Source: Mesorhizobium sp. L-2-11 (GTDB lineage Bacteria > Pseudomonadota > Alphaproteobacteria > Rhizobiales > Rhizobiaceae). Taken from it: a stretch of 64,000 bases of DNA. The stretch spans positions 2,992,001-3,056,000 of the forward strand of contig NZ_AP023257.1 in NCBI RefSeq assembly GCF_016756595.1, written 5' to 3'. This document shows positions 1-11,012 of this stretch, piece by piece. The notes beneath the pieces are model-generated. The model was not told the DNA's origin. It saw only the letters and a list, made by a program, of their open reading frames with translations, and searched no databases. The stretch's first letter is position 1; the number at the start of each line of letters is the position of its first letter. Made by a program: the position numbers and the translations under genes.

Positions 1-605
1 TGGGCATCCTTGAGAGAATGCAGACGGAACTGCCCGAGGTCGCCCGCCCGACCGAGCCCAAGGTCTGGAAACAGGTCCATTCGATCACCATCGCCTTTGG
101 TCACGGTGTGTCGACGACGCCGCTGCAGACGGCGGTCGGCTGTGCTGCGCTGGTGAACGGCGGCTATTTGATCCAGCCGACATTCCTGAGACGGGCGCAG
201 GAACAGGCGATGTCGGTGGCCAAGAAAGTCGTCAGCGACAAGACCTCCGAGAACATGCGCTATCTCTACGCACTCAATGCCGAGAAAGGCTCAGGCAGGA
301 ACGCCAGGGTTCCAGGTTATCGCGTCGGCGGCAAGACGGGAACGGCCGAGAAGGTCGTCAACGGCCGCTACTCAAAGGACAAGAACTTCAACGCCTTCGT
401 CGCGGCCTTCCCGATGGACGATCCGCAATACATCGTGCTTACCATCGCCGACGAACCGAAGCCGGAAAAACCCGGCATGGGTGCGACGGCCGCCTCGAAT
501 GCTGGCGTCATGGCTGCAAACATTATCCGACGTTCGGCTTCCATGCTTGGCGTGAAGCCAGATTTCAGCCATGAAAATGGCGCAACGCTGGTTTCCTATC
601 AGTGA
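1..605 (+). CDS. ftsI: Penicillin-binding protein FtsI (PBP3), 3' part
   Basis: This is the C-terminal part (about 200 residues, read from base 3) of the septal class B penicillin-binding protein, the transpeptidase that cross-links peptidoglycan at the division site. The KTGT box of the third penicillin-binding motif is at bases 333-344, preceded by GG and followed by AEK. The membrane anchor, dimerisation domain and the other two active-site motifs lie upstream of the window. It ends 54 bp before murE, the usual dcw order. The identity is firm from motif and context; the start cannot be seen. Confidence 0.93.
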   Translation, partial: GILERMQTELPEVARPTEPKVWKQVHSITIAFGHGVSTTPLQTAVGCAALVNGGYLIQPTFLRRAQEQAMSVAKKVVSDKTSENMRYLYALNAEKGSGRNARVPGYRVGGKTGTAEKVVNGRYSKDKNFNAFVAAFPMDDPQYIVLTIADEPKPEKPGMGATAASNAGVMAANIIRRSASMLGVKPDFSHENGATLVSYQ

Positions 606-659
606 TTCTGAGGGCGCGCCGGCAACTGCGCGCTATTTTGTTGCTATGAACGGGGTTCG

Positions 660-2114
660 ATGAAGCTGAAAGACCTAGCCGGTATCCTGCCTGTCGAGGG
701 GACAGCGTCCTTCGATACGGAGGTTACCGGGATTTCTTCGGATTCCCGCCAGGTAGGACCGGGCGTGGTCTTCTTCGCGCTCGCTGGCATCAAGACCGAT
801 GGCGCGGCCTATGCCGCCGATGCCGCCAAGCGCGGCGCCGCAGCGATCGTGGCCGGCAAGGGCAGCGCCGTCGCCGGACTGCCGGTGCCGGTTTTCGCCG
901 TCGACGATCCGCGCCTGGCGCTGGCGCTGAGTGCAGCCCGCTACTTCGGCGGGCAGCCGAAAACCATGGTCGCGGTGACCGGCACCAGCGGCAAGACATC
1001 GGTTGCGGCTTTCACCAGGCAGATCTGGGAGCAGTCAGGCTTCGCCGCTGCTTCGATCGGCACAACCGGCGTGGTGGCGCCGCGCCGCAACGAGTATGGC
1101 TCGCTGACCACCCCCGACCCGGTCGACCTGCACAGGCTGCTGCGCGAACTGGCGGATGCCGGCGTCACCCACGCATCGATGGAGGCCTCCAGCCATGGTC
1201 TCGATCAGCGCCGGCTTGACGGCGTGAAGCTCGCAGCCGGCGGGTTCACCAATCTCGGCCGCGATCACATGGACTATCATCCGACGGTCGAGCACTACCA
1301 TCGCGCCAAGCTGCGCCTGTTCGACGCGCTGCTGCCGAAGGGCGCACCGGCCGTCATCTTTGCCGACGATCCCTGGTCGGAGCCGACGATCCAGGCGGCA
1401 AGAGCCGCGGGACTGGATGTGCTGACGGTCGGCCGCCACGGCGAGTTCCTGACACTGAAGCGGGTCGAGCATGAGCGCCACCGTCAGCGTGCCGAGGTGG
1501 AAGTCGATGGCGTTCTCCACGAGGTCGACCTGCCGCTGGCCGGCGATTTCCAGATCGCCAATGCCCTGGTTTCGGCGGGCCTCGCCATTTCTACTGGAAC
1601 GCCTGCCGCCAAGGCCCTGATGGCGTTGGAGAAATTGAGGGGCGCTCCGGGGCGGCTCGAGCTCGTTGGGACGACATCCCATGGTGCGCCGGTCTATGTC
1701 GATTACGCGCACAAGCCGGACGCTCTGGAAAACGTGCTGGCCTCGGTGCGGCCGTTCACCACCGGCCGGGTCGTCGTCGTGTTCGGCTGCGGCGGCGACC
1801 GCGATCGCGGCAAGCGTCCGATCATGGGCGAGATCGCCACGCGGCTCGCCGATGTCGTCATCGTCACCGACGACAATCCGCGCTCGGAAATGCCCGAAAC
1901 GATCCGTGCTGCGATTCTTGCCGCTGCACCTGGCGCCATCGAAATCGGCGATCGGCGCAAGGCGATCCACCAGGCAGTCGCCATGCTCCATGCCGGCGAC
2001 ACGCTGATCGTGGCCGGCAAGGGGCATGAGGAAGGCCAGACCGTCGGCGCCGAGACGCTGCATTTTTCCGACCATGAGGAAGTCCGCGCCGCGCTCCAGG
2101 AGCACGCCGCATGA
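660..2114 (+). CDS. murE: UDP-MurNAc-L-Ala-D-Glu:meso-diaminopimelate ligase MurE
   Basis: This 484-residue cytoplasmic Mur ligase adds the third amino acid to the peptidoglycan stem peptide using ATP. The ATP-binding TGTSGKTS loop is at about residues 107-114. A DNPR motif near residue 405 is the signature of enzymes that recognise meso-diaminopimelate rather than lysine, so the cell wall is expected to be DAP-type. The length is normal for the family. The stop codon overlaps the start of murF by 4 bp (ATGA), which implies translational coupling. Confidence 0.97.
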   Translation: MKLKDLAGILPVEGTASFDTEVTGISSDSRQVGPGVVFFALAGIKTDGAAYAADAAKRGAAAIVAGKGSAVAGLPVPVFAVDDPRLALALSAARYFGGQPKTMVAVTGTSGKTSVAAFTRQIWEQSGFAAASIGTTGVVAPRRNEYGSLTTPDPVDLHRLLRELADAGVTHASMEASSHGLDQRRLDGVKLAAGGFTNLGRDHMDYHPTVEHYHRAKLRLFDALLPKGAPAVIFADDPWSEPTIQAARAAGLDVLTVGRHGEFLTLKRVEHERHRQRAEVEVDGVLHEVDLPLAGDFQIANALVSAGLAISTGTPAAKALMALEKLRGAPGRLELVGTTSHGAPVYVDYAHKPDALENVLASVRPFTTGRVVVVFGCGGDRDRGKRPIMGEIATRLADVVIVTDDNPRSEMPETIRAAILAAAPGAIEIGDRRKAIHQAVAMLHAGDTLIVAGKGHEEGQTVGAETLHFSDHEEVRAALQEHAA

Positions 2115-3544
2115 ACTTCCTGTGGACCTCAGAGGATCTCGTCGCCGCCATGGGCGGACGCCCGCTCGGTCCGATGCCGGAGGGTATCAGCGGCATCTCG
2201 ATCGACAGCCGCAGTCTTGAGCCGGGCGATGCTTTCTTCGCGATCAAGGGCGAGGCGATGGACGGCCATGATTTCGCGACCGCCGCCATCAAGGCCGGCG
2301 CCGGCGTGCTGGTCGTCGCCGAGGGCAAGCTGCCGTCGCTCGGGCGGCTGACGGCGCCGATGATCGTCGTGGAGGACGTGCTGGCCGCGCTGGAAAAGCT
2401 GGGGCGGGCCGCCCGCGCGCGCTCGAATGCCAGGATCATCGCGGTGACCGGTTCGGCGGGCAAGACCAGCACCAAGGAAGCGCTGCGCCATGTGCTGTCC
2501 GTGGTCGGCAAGGTGCACGCATCGGCGCAGTCTTTCAACAACCACTGGGGCGTGCCGCTGACGCTGGCGCGGATGCCTGTGGATTGCGACTATGCCGTGT
2601 TCGAGATCGGCATGAACCATCCCGACGAGGTTCGGCCGCTGGCCAGGATGGTGCGGCCGCATGTCGCCATCGTCACGCTGATCGCCGCGGCACATCTCGG
2701 CTTCTTCCGCAATCTGGACGAGATCGCCAAGGCCAAGGCCGAGATTTTCGAAGGGCTGGAGCCGGACGGCGCCGCCCTTCTCAATCGCGACGACCCGCGC
2801 TGGAAGCTTCTGGACAAGATGGCGAGAGCCGCCGGCGTCGAGCACATCTACGGCTTTGGCGAGAACGCTCGTGCGACCTTCAAGCTGCTGAAATGCGCGC
2901 TGCATGCCGATCATTCCGTCATCGCTGCCAAGATCGGCGGCCAGGAGATCACCGCCAGGGTAGGCGCGCCGGGCCGCCACATGGTGCAGAATGTGCTGGC
3001 GGTGCTGGGCGCCGCGCATCTGGTCGGCGCCGACATCGCCAGGGTGGCGCTGGCGCTGGCCGATCTTTCGGCCGAACGCGGACGCGGCAAGCGCCATGTG
3101 CTGCGCCACCCGAAAGGTCCGATCACGCTGATCGACGAGAGCTACAACGCCAATCCGGCGTCGATGAGCGCCGCAATGGCGCTGCTCAACGCGACGCCGG
3201 TATCAGGCGAAGGCAGGCGCATCGCGGTGCTCGGCGACATGCTCGAGCTCGGCGACCACTCGGCGAAGCTGCACGCGGCCCTTGCCGATCTCATCGTCGG
3301 CACCGAAACGCGCACGGTGTTTCTCGCCGGCCCGCAAATGCGGGCGCTGGCCGACATCCTGCCTGATGAGATCGAGACAGAGTATCGCGCCGGCGCAGAG
3401 GATCTGAAACTGGTGCTGCTGTCGGCGCTGAAGCCGGGCGACGTGGTGATGATCAAATCGTCGAAAGGCATCGGGTTTTCCAAACTGGTCGACGCACTGC
3501 TCAGCAAATTTCCGGCGGCAGCCGCAACCGCCAAACAGACCTAG
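2111..3544 (+). CDS. murF: UDP-MurNAc-tripeptide:D-Ala-D-Ala ligase MurF
   Basis: This 477-residue Mur ligase attaches the D-Ala-D-Ala dipeptide to UDP-MurNAc-tripeptide, the last cytoplasmic step before the lipid-linked stages. The P-loop GSAGKTS is at about residues 114-120. The central Mur ligase domain carries NNHWGVPL and EIGMNHP, and the later [11 protein letters not shown] stretch is typical of MurF. It overlaps murE by 4 bp and is followed after 24 bp by mraY. Confidence 0.97.
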   Translation: MNFLWTSEDLVAAMGGRPLGPMPEGISGISIDSRSLEPGDAFFAIKGEAMDGHDFATAAIKAGAGVLVVAEGKLPSLGRLTAPMIVVEDVLAALEKLGRAARARSNARIIAVTGSAGKTSTKEALRHVLSVVGKVHASAQSFNNHWGVPLTLARMPVDCDYAVFEIGMNHPDEVRPLARMVRPHVAIVTLIAAAHLGFFRNLDEIAKAKAEIFEGLEPDGAALLNRDDPRWKLLDKMARAAGVEHIYGFGENARATFKLLKCALHADHSVIAAKIGGQEITARVGAPGRHMVQNVLAVLGAAHLVGADIARVALALADLSAERGRGKRHVLRHPKGPITLIDESYNANPASMSAAMALLNATPVSGEGRRIAVLGDMLELGDHSAKLHAALADLIVGTETRTVFLAGPQMRALADILPDEIETEYRAGAEDLKLVLLSALKPGDVVMIKSSKGIGFSKLVDALLSKFPAAAATAKQT

Positions 3545-3568
3545 AGCCAGGTCCGGAGACCGAATCGC

Positions 3569-4651
3569 ATGTTCACACTGCTCGTCGAATTCGCGGACCA
3601 GATCTCGGTCTTCAACGTCTTCCGCTACATAACCTTCCGCACTGGCGGCGCGCTGATCACCGCGGCGCTGATCGTCTTCATCTTCGGCCCGGCCATCATC
3701 AATTCACTGAGGCTGCGGCAGGGCAAGGGCCAGCCGATCCGGGCCGACGGGCCGCAGACGCATTTCAAGAAAGCCGGCACGCCGACCATGGGCGGGCTGA
3801 TGATCCTGTGCGGCATCATCGGCTCGTCGCTGCTGTGGGCGAACCTGTCCAGCATCTATGTCTGGGTGGTGCTGCTGGTGACCCTGGGTTTCGGATCGAT
3901 CGGGTTCTACGACGATTATCTCAAGGTGACGAAGCAATCGCATCTCGGTTTTTCCGGCAAGGCGCGGCTGGGGCTTGAATTCGTCATCGCCGGCATCGCC
4001 GCCTGGGTGATCATGCACAACGGCCAGGCGCCGTTCTCGTCGTCGCTGACCTTCCCCTTCGCCAAGGAGTTCCTCATCAATCTCGGCTGGTTCTTCATCC
4101 CGTTCTCATGCTTCGTCATCGTCGGCGCCGGCAACGCGGTGAACCTGACCGATGGCCTCGACGGGCTGGCGATCGTGCCGATCATGATCGCGGCGGCGTC
4201 CTTCGGCGTCATCGCCTACCTGTCCGGCAATGCGGTGTTCGCCGAGTATCTGCAGATCCATTTCGTGCCCGGCACCGGTGAATTGGCGGTGGTCCTCGGC
4301 GCGGTGATCGGCGCCGGCCTCGGCTTCCTGTGGTTCAACGCACCGCCGGCGGCGATCTTCATGGGCGATACCGGCTCGCTGGCGCTGGGCGGCCTGATCG
4401 GCACGGTTGCGGTTGCCACCAAGCACGAGATCGTGCTGGTCATCGTCGGCGGCTTGTTCGTTGTCGAGATCCTGTCGGTCATCATCCAGGTCGGCTACTT
4501 CAAGATGACCGGCAAGCGGGTGTTCCTGATGGCGCCGATTCACCATCATTTCGAAAAGCTCGGCTGGACCGAAAGCCAGGTGGTGATCCGCTTCTGGATC
4601 ATCGCCGTCATCCTGGCGCTGGTCGGCCTGTCCACCCTCAAGCTTCGATAG
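3569..4651 (+). CDS. mraY: Phospho-MurNAc-pentapeptide transferase MraY
   Basis: This 360-residue polytopic inner-membrane enzyme moves phospho-MurNAc-pentapeptide from UDP onto undecaprenyl phosphate to make lipid I. Hydrophobic segments run through the whole protein, consistent with the ten helices of the family. The aspartate-rich motif [13 protein letters not shown], the FMGDTGS loop and the [12 protein letters not shown] histidine motif are all present, as expected for an active MraY. It lies between murF and murD in the conserved order. Confidence 0.97.
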   Translation: MFTLLVEFADQISVFNVFRYITFRTGGALITAALIVFIFGPAIINSLRLRQGKGQPIRADGPQTHFKKAGTPTMGGLMILCGIIGSSLLWANLSSIYVWVVLLVTLGFGSIGFYDDYLKVTKQSHLGFSGKARLGLEFVIAGIAAWVIMHNGQAPFSSSLTFPFAKEFLINLGWFFIPFSCFVIVGAGNAVNLTDGLDGLAIVPIMIAAASFGVIAYLSGNAVFAEYLQIHFVPGTGELAVVLGAVIGAGLGFLWFNAPPAAIFMGDTGSLALGGLIGTVAVATKHEIVLVIVGGLFVVEILSVIIQVGYFKMTGKRVFLMAPIHHHFEKLGWTESQVVIRFWIIAVILALVGLSTLKLR

Positions 4652-4659
4652 GAGGCCGC

Positions 4660-6063
4660 TTGATCCCCGCCGCATCCTTCGCAGGCAAGCGCGTTTCGCT
4701 CTTCGGGCTCGGCGGCTCGGGGATCGCTACTGCGCGCGCCTTGATCGAGGGCGGGGCGGAGGTGCTCGCCTGGGACGACAATCCCGGCAGTGTCGCCAAT
4801 GCCGCGGCCGTCGGTATCGCGACTGGCGACCTGCGTGGCGCCGACTGGGCGAAGTTCTCGGCCTTCGTGCTGTCGCCCGGCGTGCCGCTGACGCATCCGA
4901 AGCCGCACTGGACAGTGGAACTGGCGCGCGCTTCAGGCGTCGAGATCATCGGCGACATCGAGCTGTTCTGCCGGCAGCGGACCTTGCTGGCGCCGGCTGC
5001 ACCCTTCATCGCCATAACCGGCACCAACGGCAAATCGACGACCACGGCGCTGACGGCGCATATCCTGAAATCGGCCGGGCGCGACACGCAGATGGGTGGC
5101 AATATCGGCCGCGCGGTGATGACGCTCGATCCGCCGGAACCGGGGCGGCATTATGTCGTGGAATGCTCGTCCTACCAGATAGACCTGGCACCCTCGATCA
5201 ATCCGACCGCTGGCGTCCTGCTCAACCTGACGCCCGATCATCTCGACCGTCATGGCACGATGCAGCACTACGCCGCGATCAAGGAGCGGCTGGCGGCCGG
5301 CAGCGAGACGGCCATCGTCGGTGTCGACGATTCCTGGTGCGCCCAGCTCGCCGACCGGCTGGAACGGGCAGGCCGGCACGTCATCCGCATTTCCAAGCGC
5401 CTGCCGCTGACCGACGGCTATTTCGCCGACGGCACCGACCTGATGGAGGCGGTGCACGGACGTTACAGCCGCGTTGCCTTTCTCGAGGGCATCGGCTCGC
5501 TGCGCGGCCAGCACAATGCGCAGAATGCGCTGGCCGCTCTCGCCGCCTGCCTCAAGGTCGGGCTCGAGCTGGGCGAGATCCAGTCGGGGCTGGAGAGCTT
5601 TCCCGGGCTGGCGCACCGCATGGAGCAGGTCGGCCGCAAGGGCCATGTGCTGTTCATCAACGATTCCAAGGCGACCAATGCCGATGCGGCAGCGCCCGCA
5701 TTGTCCAGCTTTGCGCGCATTTACTGGATCGCCGGCGGGTTGCCCAAAGAGGGTGGCATCGAGCCGTTGCGCGGCCTCTTTCCGCGCATCGCCAAAGCCT
5801 ATCTGATCGGCGAGGCCGCACCAGCCTTCTCGGCGACGCTCGGCGAGGCGGTGCCCTACGAGATTTCCGGCACGCTGGCCGCAGCGGTCGAGCATGCCGC
5901 AAGCGACGCCGCCACGGACGATGGCAATGGCGAGGTGGTGGTGCTGCTTTCGCCGGCCTGCGCCAGTTTCGACCAGTTCAAGAATTTCGAAGTGCGCGGC
6001 GAAGCCTTCAGGCAAGCTGCCAGCACTATTGATGGCGTGAAGCTCATCGGAGGGGCACGATAA
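4660..6063 (+). CDS. murD: UDP-MurNAc-L-Ala:D-Glu ligase MurD (TTG start)
   Basis: This 467-residue ligase adds D-glutamate to UDP-MurNAc-L-alanine. The N-terminal Rossmann-like motif GLGGSG is at about residues 16-21 and the ATP loop GTNGKST at about 121-127. The frame stays open far upstream into mraY, but TTG at 4660 is the best start: GGAGG at 4651-4655 sits just ahead and the protein then begins at the normal N-terminal domain. The stop overlaps the ftsW start by 1 bp (TAATG). Confidence 0.95.
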   Translation: MIPAASFAGKRVSLFGLGGSGIATARALIEGGAEVLAWDDNPGSVANAAAVGIATGDLRGADWAKFSAFVLSPGVPLTHPKPHWTVELARASGVEIIGDIELFCRQRTLLAPAAPFIAITGTNGKSTTTALTAHILKSAGRDTQMGGNIGRAVMTLDPPEPGRHYVVECSSYQIDLAPSINPTAGVLLNLTPDHLDRHGTMQHYAAIKERLAAGSETAIVGVDDSWCAQLADRLERAGRHVIRISKRLPLTDGYFADGTDLMEAVHGRYSRVAFLEGIGSLRGQHNAQNALAALAACLKVGLELGEIQSGLESFPGLAHRMEQVGRKGHVLFINDSKATNADAAAPALSSFARIYWIAGGLPKEGGIEPLRGLFPRIAKAYLIGEAAPAFSATLGEAVPYEISGTLAAAVEHAASDAATDDGNGEVVVLLSPACASFDQFKNFEVRGEAFRQAASTIDGVKLIGGAR

Positions 6064-7214
6064 TGCAAAGCCGTCTCGACAAAAGCCCGGTTGCCACCTG
6101 GTGGTGGACGATCGACCGATGGTTCCTGGCTGCGTTCCTGTCGCTGATGGGGCTCGGCATCGTGCTGTCCTTCGCGGCAAGCCCGGCGGTGGCCCAGCGT
6201 ATCGGCCTGGACAGTTTCCACTTCGCTACAAGGCAGATCATCTTCACCATTCCCGCGCTTGGCGTGATGCTGGCCGTCTCCTTCCTGGAATCGCGGCAGA
6301 TCAGGCGCATGGCCCTGGCGATGCTGTGCATCATGCTGGTGCTGATGGTGGCGGTGCTCTACATCGGCGTCGAGGTGAAGGGCGCGCGTCGCTGGGTGTC
6401 GCTTGCCGGCGTGTCGCTGCAGCCGTCGGAATTCCTCAAGCCTGCCTTCGTCGTCATCTGCGCCTGGCTGTTTGCCGAACACAAGCGCCAGCCCGACATT
6501 CCAGGCAATCTGTTCGCCATGCTGCTGCTGGCCCTTGTCATCTCGCTGCTGGTGGCGCAGCCAGATTTCGGCCAGACCATGCTTGTGCTCGGCACCTGGG
6601 GGGTGATGTTCTTCATGGCCGGACTGCCATGGCTGTGGATCATCGCGCTGGGCGCTGCCGGCGTCGGCGGCGTGTTTGCCGCCTATGCCGTGTTCCCGCA
6701 TGTCGCCGGCCGCATCGATCGCTTCATGACCGGCGAGGGCGACACCTTCCAGGTCGACATGGGCCGCGATGCGCTGATCAATGGCGGCTGGTTCGGCGTC
6801 GGGCCGGGCGAGGGCACCGTCAAGCGGGTGATACCCGACAGCCATGCCGATTTCGTCTACTCGGTGGCCGGCGAAGAGTTCGGACTGATCATGTGCTTCT
6901 TCATCATGACCATCTTCGCTTTCATCGTGCTGCGCGGCCTCGGCACCGCGCTCAAGGAGCAGGACGATTTCACACGCTATGCGGTTGGCGGCCTGGTCAC
7001 GGTGTTCGGTCTGCAGTCGGTCATCAACATGGCCGTCAATCTGCAGCTGATGCCGGCCAAGGGCATGACCTTGCCGTTCATCTCCTATGGCGGCTCCTCG
7101 CAGATCGCCATCGCCATCTCGATGGGCATGGTGCTGGCGCTGACGCGCAAGCGGCCGGAAAAGCGCAAGCAGTTGGGCTTCGCCCCGTCGCGGCGCGCCA
7201 TGCCGGCGGAGTGA
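6063..7214 (+). CDS. ftsW: Septal peptidoglycan glycosyltransferase FtsW
   Basis: This 383-residue SEDS-family membrane protein polymerises lipid II at the septum together with FtsI. About ten hydrophobic helices are visible. The loop [11 protein letters not shown] followed by LQPSEFLKP and the later [17 protein letters not shown] are characteristic of FtsW/RodA proteins; its place between murD and murG identifies it as FtsW. It is coupled to murD by a 1-bp overlap and ends 1 bp before the murG start codon. Confidence 0.96.
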   Translation: MQSRLDKSPVATWWWTIDRWFLAAFLSLMGLGIVLSFAASPAVAQRIGLDSFHFATRQIIFTIPALGVMLAVSFLESRQIRRMALAMLCIMLVLMVAVLYIGVEVKGARRWVSLAGVSLQPSEFLKPAFVVICAWLFAEHKRQPDIPGNLFAMLLLALVISLLVAQPDFGQTMLVLGTWGVMFFMAGLPWLWIIALGAAGVGGVFAAYAVFPHVAGRIDRFMTGEGDTFQVDMGRDALINGGWFGVGPGEGTVKRVIPDSHADFVYSVAGEEFGLIMCFFIMTIFAFIVLRGLGTALKEQDDFTRYAVGGLVTVFGLQSVINMAVNLQLMPAKGMTLPFISYGGSSQIAIAISMGMVLALTRKRPEKRKQLGFAPSRRAMPAE

Positions 7215-7215
7215 A

Positions 7216-8343
7216 ATGTCGAGGGGCGCGATCCTTCTGGCGGCCGGCGGCACGGGCGGGCATCTCTTCCCGGCCGAGGCGCTGGCGCATGAGCTGCACC
7301 AGCGTGGCTGGACAGTGCACCTCGCCACCGACGATCGTGCCGAGCGTTTTGCCGGCCAGTTCCCGGCCGCTTGCATTCATCCGATCCAGTCGGCGACCAT
7401 CGGCTCGAAAAATCCTTTCGCTTTGCTCGCCGCCTTCTGGAAGATATGGGGCGGCGTGCGGCAGGCATCGGCGGTGATCGGCCGGGTCAAGCCGGCCGTC
7501 GTGGTCGGTTTCGGCGGCTATCCGACGCTGCCGCCGCTCTATGCGGCGACGCGACGCAAGGTGCCGACGCTGATTCACGAGCAGAACGCGGTGATGGGGC
7601 GCGCCAACCGGGCGCTCGCCGGCCGTGTCGATGCCATCGCCGGCGGGTTTTTGCCACAAGATTCAAGCGCTGCAGGCGCCAGGACGGTGACGACCGGCAA
7701 TCCGGTCAGGCCGCAAGTGCTGGAGGCGGCAAAGACGCCCTATGCGGCGTCGACCAGGAACCAGCCGTTCCGCTTTCTGGTGTTCGGCGGCAGCCAGGGC
7801 GCACAGTTCTTTTCCGATGCGGTGCCGGCGGCGGTTCGACAGCTTTCCGATGCACAACGCAAGCGGCTTGATATCACCCAGCAGGCGCGTGCCGACGACG
7901 TCGAGCGGGTGAAGGCGGCCTATGCCGCCCTTGGCGTCGCGGCTGAGGTGTCGCCGTTCTTCACCGACATGGCGGCGCGCATGGCTGCGGCGCATCTGGT
8001 GATGTCGCGGTCCGGCGCATCGACCGTATCGGAAATCGCGGTGATCGGCCGGCCGGCGCTGCTGGTGCCCTATCCGCATGCGCTCGACCACGACCAGGCG
8101 GCCAATGCCGCGGCATTGGCCGCGGCAGGCGGCGCCGAAGTGCATCCGCAATCGACGCTTTCGTCCGAGCGCATCGCCGCGCTGGTCGGAACGCTGATGG
8201 ACGATCCGGAGCGGCTGGCCACAATGGCAGCGGCGGCCAAATCGGCCGGAAAACCGGACGCGGCACGGTTGCTCGCCGATCTGACAGAGGCTATTGCGTC
8301 GAAGAAAAGCGTATCGGAATTCAGGAAGGAGACGCACGCATGA
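7216..8343 (+). CDS. murG: Lipid II synthase MurG (GlcNAc transferase)
   Basis: This 375-residue peripheral membrane GT28 glycosyltransferase adds GlcNAc to lipid I to give lipid II. The N-terminal [10 protein letters not shown] loop is at about residues 9-18. The C-terminal half contains [10 protein letters not shown] and a [10 protein letters not shown] stretch followed by DHDQAANA, the UDP-GlcNAc-binding region of MurG. It overlaps murC by 4 bp. Confidence 0.97.
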   Translation: MSRGAILLAAGGTGGHLFPAEALAHELHQRGWTVHLATDDRAERFAGQFPAACIHPIQSATIGSKNPFALLAAFWKIWGGVRQASAVIGRVKPAVVVGFGGYPTLPPLYAATRRKVPTLIHEQNAVMGRANRALAGRVDAIAGGFLPQDSSAAGARTVTTGNPVRPQVLEAAKTPYAASTRNQPFRFLVFGGSQGAQFFSDAVPAAVRQLSDAQRKRLDITQQARADDVERVKAAYAALGVAAEVSPFFTDMAARMAAAHLVMSRSGASTVSEIAVIGRPALLVPYPHALDHDQAANAAALAAAGGAEVHPQSTLSSERIAALVGTLMDDPERLATMAAAAKSAGKPDAARLLADLTEAIASKKSVSEFRKETHA

Positions 8344-9746
8344 AGATGCCGCAGACGATCGGCCTCGTGCATTTCATCGGCATCGGCGGCATCGGCATGA
8401 GCGGCATCGCCGAGGTGCTGCATAATCTCGGCTACCAGGTGCAAGGGTCCGACCAAGCCGACAGCGCCAATGTGCAGCGGCTGCGCGACAAGGGCATCGA
8501 GTGCTTTGTCGGTCATCATGCCGACAATATCGGCGATGCCGAAGTGGTCGTCGTCTCGACGGCGATCAAGAAATCCAATCCGGAGCTGAAGGCGGCACGC
8601 GAGAAACTGCTTCCCGTCGTGCGTCGCGCCGAGATGCTGGCGGAACTGATGCGCTTCCGGCAGGCGGTGGCCATCGGCGGCACGCATGGCAAGACGACGA
8701 CGACCTCGATGGTGGCGACGCTGCTCGAAGCCGGCGGCCTCGATCCGACCGTGATCAATGGCGGCATCATCAACGCCTATGGCACCAACGCCCGCATGGG
8801 CGATGGCGAATGGATGGTGGTGGAGGCCGATGAGAGCGACGGCACGTTCCTGAAGCTGCCGGCCGAGATCGCCGTCGTCACCAACATCGATCCCGAGCAT
8901 CTCGACCATTACGGCTCATTCGACAAGGTGCGCGAGGCCTTTCGCCAGTTCGTCGAAAACGTGCCGTTCTACGGCTTCGGCGTCATGTGCACCGACCATC
9001 CGGAGGTGCAGGCGCTGGTCAGCCGCATCGAGGACCGGCGCGTCATCACCTATGGCGAGAACGCACAGGCCGACGTGCGTTTCATCAATCACCGCATGGA
9101 TGGCCCGACCTCAGAATTCGATGTGGTGATCCGCGACCGCAAGACCCGCGGCCAATCGACGATTTCAGGCCTGCGCCTGCCGATGCCCGGCCGTCACAAC
9201 GTCGCCAATGCGACCGCAGCGATCGCCGTCGCGCATGAGCTCGGCCTTTCGGCCGAGGCGATCAAGAAGGGCCTGTCGTCCTTCGCCGGCGTCAAGCGGC
9301 GCTTTACGCCCACCGGTTCGTGGAACGGCATCGATGTGTTCGACGACTACGGCCACCATCCGGTCGAGATCACAGCGGTTCTGAAGGCGGCGCGCGACGC
9401 CACCCAGGGCCGCGTCATCGCCATTGCCCAGCCGCACCGCTTCACCCGGCTGCATGATCTGTTCGACGAGTTCTCGGTCTGCTTCAACGATGCCGACACG
9501 GTGATGGTGGCGCCGGTCTATGCGGCAGGCGAAGAGCCGATCGACGGGGTGACGTCAGAGGCATTGGTGTCGCGCATCCGCTCCGGCGGCCATCGCGACG
9601 CGCGCTACATCGAAGGCCCGGCGGCGATTGCGCCTGTTATCCGCGACCTGGCCAAGCCAGGCGATTTCATCGTCTTCCTCGGCGCCGGCAACATCACCCA
9701 ATGGGCCTATGCGCTGCCCAGGGAACTCGGCGGGACGGCCTCATGA
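8340..9746 (+). CDS. murC: UDP-MurNAc:L-alanine ligase MurC
   Basis: This 468-residue Mur ligase joins L-alanine to UDP-MurNAc, the first amino-acid addition. The N-terminal [12 protein letters not shown] nucleotide-binding motif and the ATP loop [11 protein letters not shown] (about residues 117-127) are typical of MurC. It begins within the end of murG and its stop overlaps the murB start by 4 bp. Confidence 0.97.
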   Translation: MKMPQTIGLVHFIGIGGIGMSGIAEVLHNLGYQVQGSDQADSANVQRLRDKGIECFVGHHADNIGDAEVVVVSTAIKKSNPELKAAREKLLPVVRRAEMLAELMRFRQAVAIGGTHGKTTTTSMVATLLEAGGLDPTVINGGIINAYGTNARMGDGEWMVVEADESDGTFLKLPAEIAVVTNIDPEHLDHYGSFDKVREAFRQFVENVPFYGFGVMCTDHPEVQALVSRIEDRRVITYGENAQADVRFINHRMDGPTSEFDVVIRDRKTRGQSTISGLRLPMPGRHNVANATAAIAVAHELGLSAEAIKKGLSSFAGVKRRFTPTGSWNGIDVFDDYGHHPVEITAVLKAARDATQGRVIAIAQPHRFTRLHDLFDEFSVCFNDADTVMVAPVYAAGEEPIDGVTSEALVSRIRSGGHRDARYIEGPAAIAPVIRDLAKPGDFIVFLGAGNITQWAYALPRELGGTAS

Positions 9747-10708
9747 CGCGCGGCCAGGCGTTGATCGACAAGCTTGGCGTCCGGCTTGCCGGCCTGCGCG
9801 GTCGCATCACGCCGAATGCTGAGATGGACAAGATAACCTGGTTCCGCGCCGGCGGGCTGGCCGACGCACTGTTCCAGCCGGCCGACGAAGACGATCTCGC
9901 TGCGTTCCTGAGAGCAGTGCCCGAAGAGATACCGCTGACCACCGTCGGTATCGGCTCGAACCTGCTTGTCCGTGACGGCGGTATTGCGGGCTTCGTCATC
10001 CGGCTTTCGGCCAAGGGCTTTGGCGAAGCCGAAGTGGTTGCGCCGACCACAATCAAGGCGGGCGCGGCCACGCCCGACAAACGCCTTGCCGCTGTCGCCT
10101 ATCAGGCTGGCATAGGCGGCTTTGAGTTTTACCACGGCATTCCGGGCGCCATCGGCGGTGCGCTGAGGATGAATGCCGGCGCCAATGGCGTCGAGACGCG
10201 CGAGCGCGTTGTCGAGGTGCGCGCGCTCGACCGCAAGGGCAATGTGCATACGCTGAGCAACGCCGACATGGGCTACGCCTATCGCCATTCGGCAGCACCT
10301 GCCGGGCTGATCTTCACATCGGCGGTGTTCGAGGGCGTTTTGGCAGACAAGGCCGCGATCAAGGCGGCAATGGACGCCGTCCAGCACCATCGCGAGACCG
10401 TGCAGCCGATCCGCGAAAAGACCGGCGGCTCGACCTTCAAGAATCCGGAAGGCACCTCGGCATGGAAGGAGATCGACAGAGCGGGCTGTCGGGGGCTGAT
10501 GATCGGCGGCGCGCAGATGTCTCCGATGCATTGCAACTTCATGATCAACACGGGAACGGCGACCGGCTACGATCTTGAATATCTTGGCGAGACGGTGCGC
10601 ACGCGCGTGCTCGAACGGTCGGGCATCCGGCTGCATTGGGAAATCAAGCGCATCGGCAAATTCCGGCCTGGGCACGAGGTCCAGGAATTCCTCGGACAGT
10701 TGCTATGA
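9743..10708 (+). CDS. murB: UDP-N-acetylenolpyruvylglucosamine reductase MurB
   Basis: This 321-residue FAD flavoenzyme reduces the enolpyruvyl group with NADPH to make UDP-MurNAc. The FAD domain shows [12 protein letters not shown] and the substrate domain shows the [10 protein letters not shown] loop that carries the catalytic serine. The frame opens at 9701, but ATG at 9743 overlaps the murC stop by 4 bp and fits the known N-terminus. It is the last gene before the regulatory gap, so the first transcription unit may end here. Confidence 0.96.
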   Translation: MTRGQALIDKLGVRLAGLRGRITPNAEMDKITWFRAGGLADALFQPADEDDLAAFLRAVPEEIPLTTVGIGSNLLVRDGGIAGFVIRLSAKGFGEAEVVAPTTIKAGAATPDKRLAAVAYQAGIGGFEFYHGIPGAIGGALRMNAGANGVETRERVVEVRALDRKGNVHTLSNADMGYAYRHSAAPAGLIFTSAVFEGVLADKAAIKAAMDAVQHHRETVQPIREKTGGSTFKNPEGTSAWKEIDRAGCRGLMIGGAQMSPMHCNFMINTGTATGYDLEYLGETVRTRVLERSGIRLHWEIKRIGKFRPGHEVQEFLGQLL

Positions 10709-11012
10709 GGACTCAACAACACAGTTTTCGCTGCCGTTTTTGCGGAAAGTGAATCTCGCGGAATCGTAAGGACTTGCCAGCGATTCAACTCTCTGATTCT
10801 CTGCCCTGAAGCGTTTCCTGATTTGAGTCGTTTCGACGCGTCACCAGCGTTTTTCCGTCAGGGGCAGCCTGCCGGGAGACTAGGGGGACTCGATGTTGCA
10901 GAAATCATGAGAGCAGGGACTGCTCCGAGCGTTTGAGTGTATGGCCCTTTTCCGGGCGTGTGAGATGCAGACCCGCAGTGAAAGGGCCCGCCGTGAGAGG
11001 GAATGACGGGAA
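10709..11012. promoter_or_regulatory. murB-ddlB gap with a GANTC site cluster and leader hairpin
   Basis: This 304-bp gene-free stretch breaks an otherwise tightly packed cluster. It contains seven GANTC sites at 10710, 10751, 10761, 10782, 10795, 10825 and 10887. GANTC is the target of the cell-cycle methylase CcrM in alphaproteobacteria. Downstream, GGCCCTTT at 10943-10950 and AAAGGGCC at 10981-10988 form a perfect 8-bp inverted repeat around a 30-nt loop. I see no convincing -35/-10 pair. A role as the promoter region of ddlB-ftsQAZ is inferred. Confidence 0.6.

Noticed and set aside
1035..2105. A 356-codon minus-strand reading frame opposite murE
   Set aside because: It mirrors the GC-rich codons of murE and has no recognisable domain or RBS; it is a shadow.
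5856..7376. A 506-codon minus-strand reading frame opposite ftsW
   Set aside because: It is a low-complexity His/Arg/Glu-rich shadow of ftsW and its neighbours, without known motifs.
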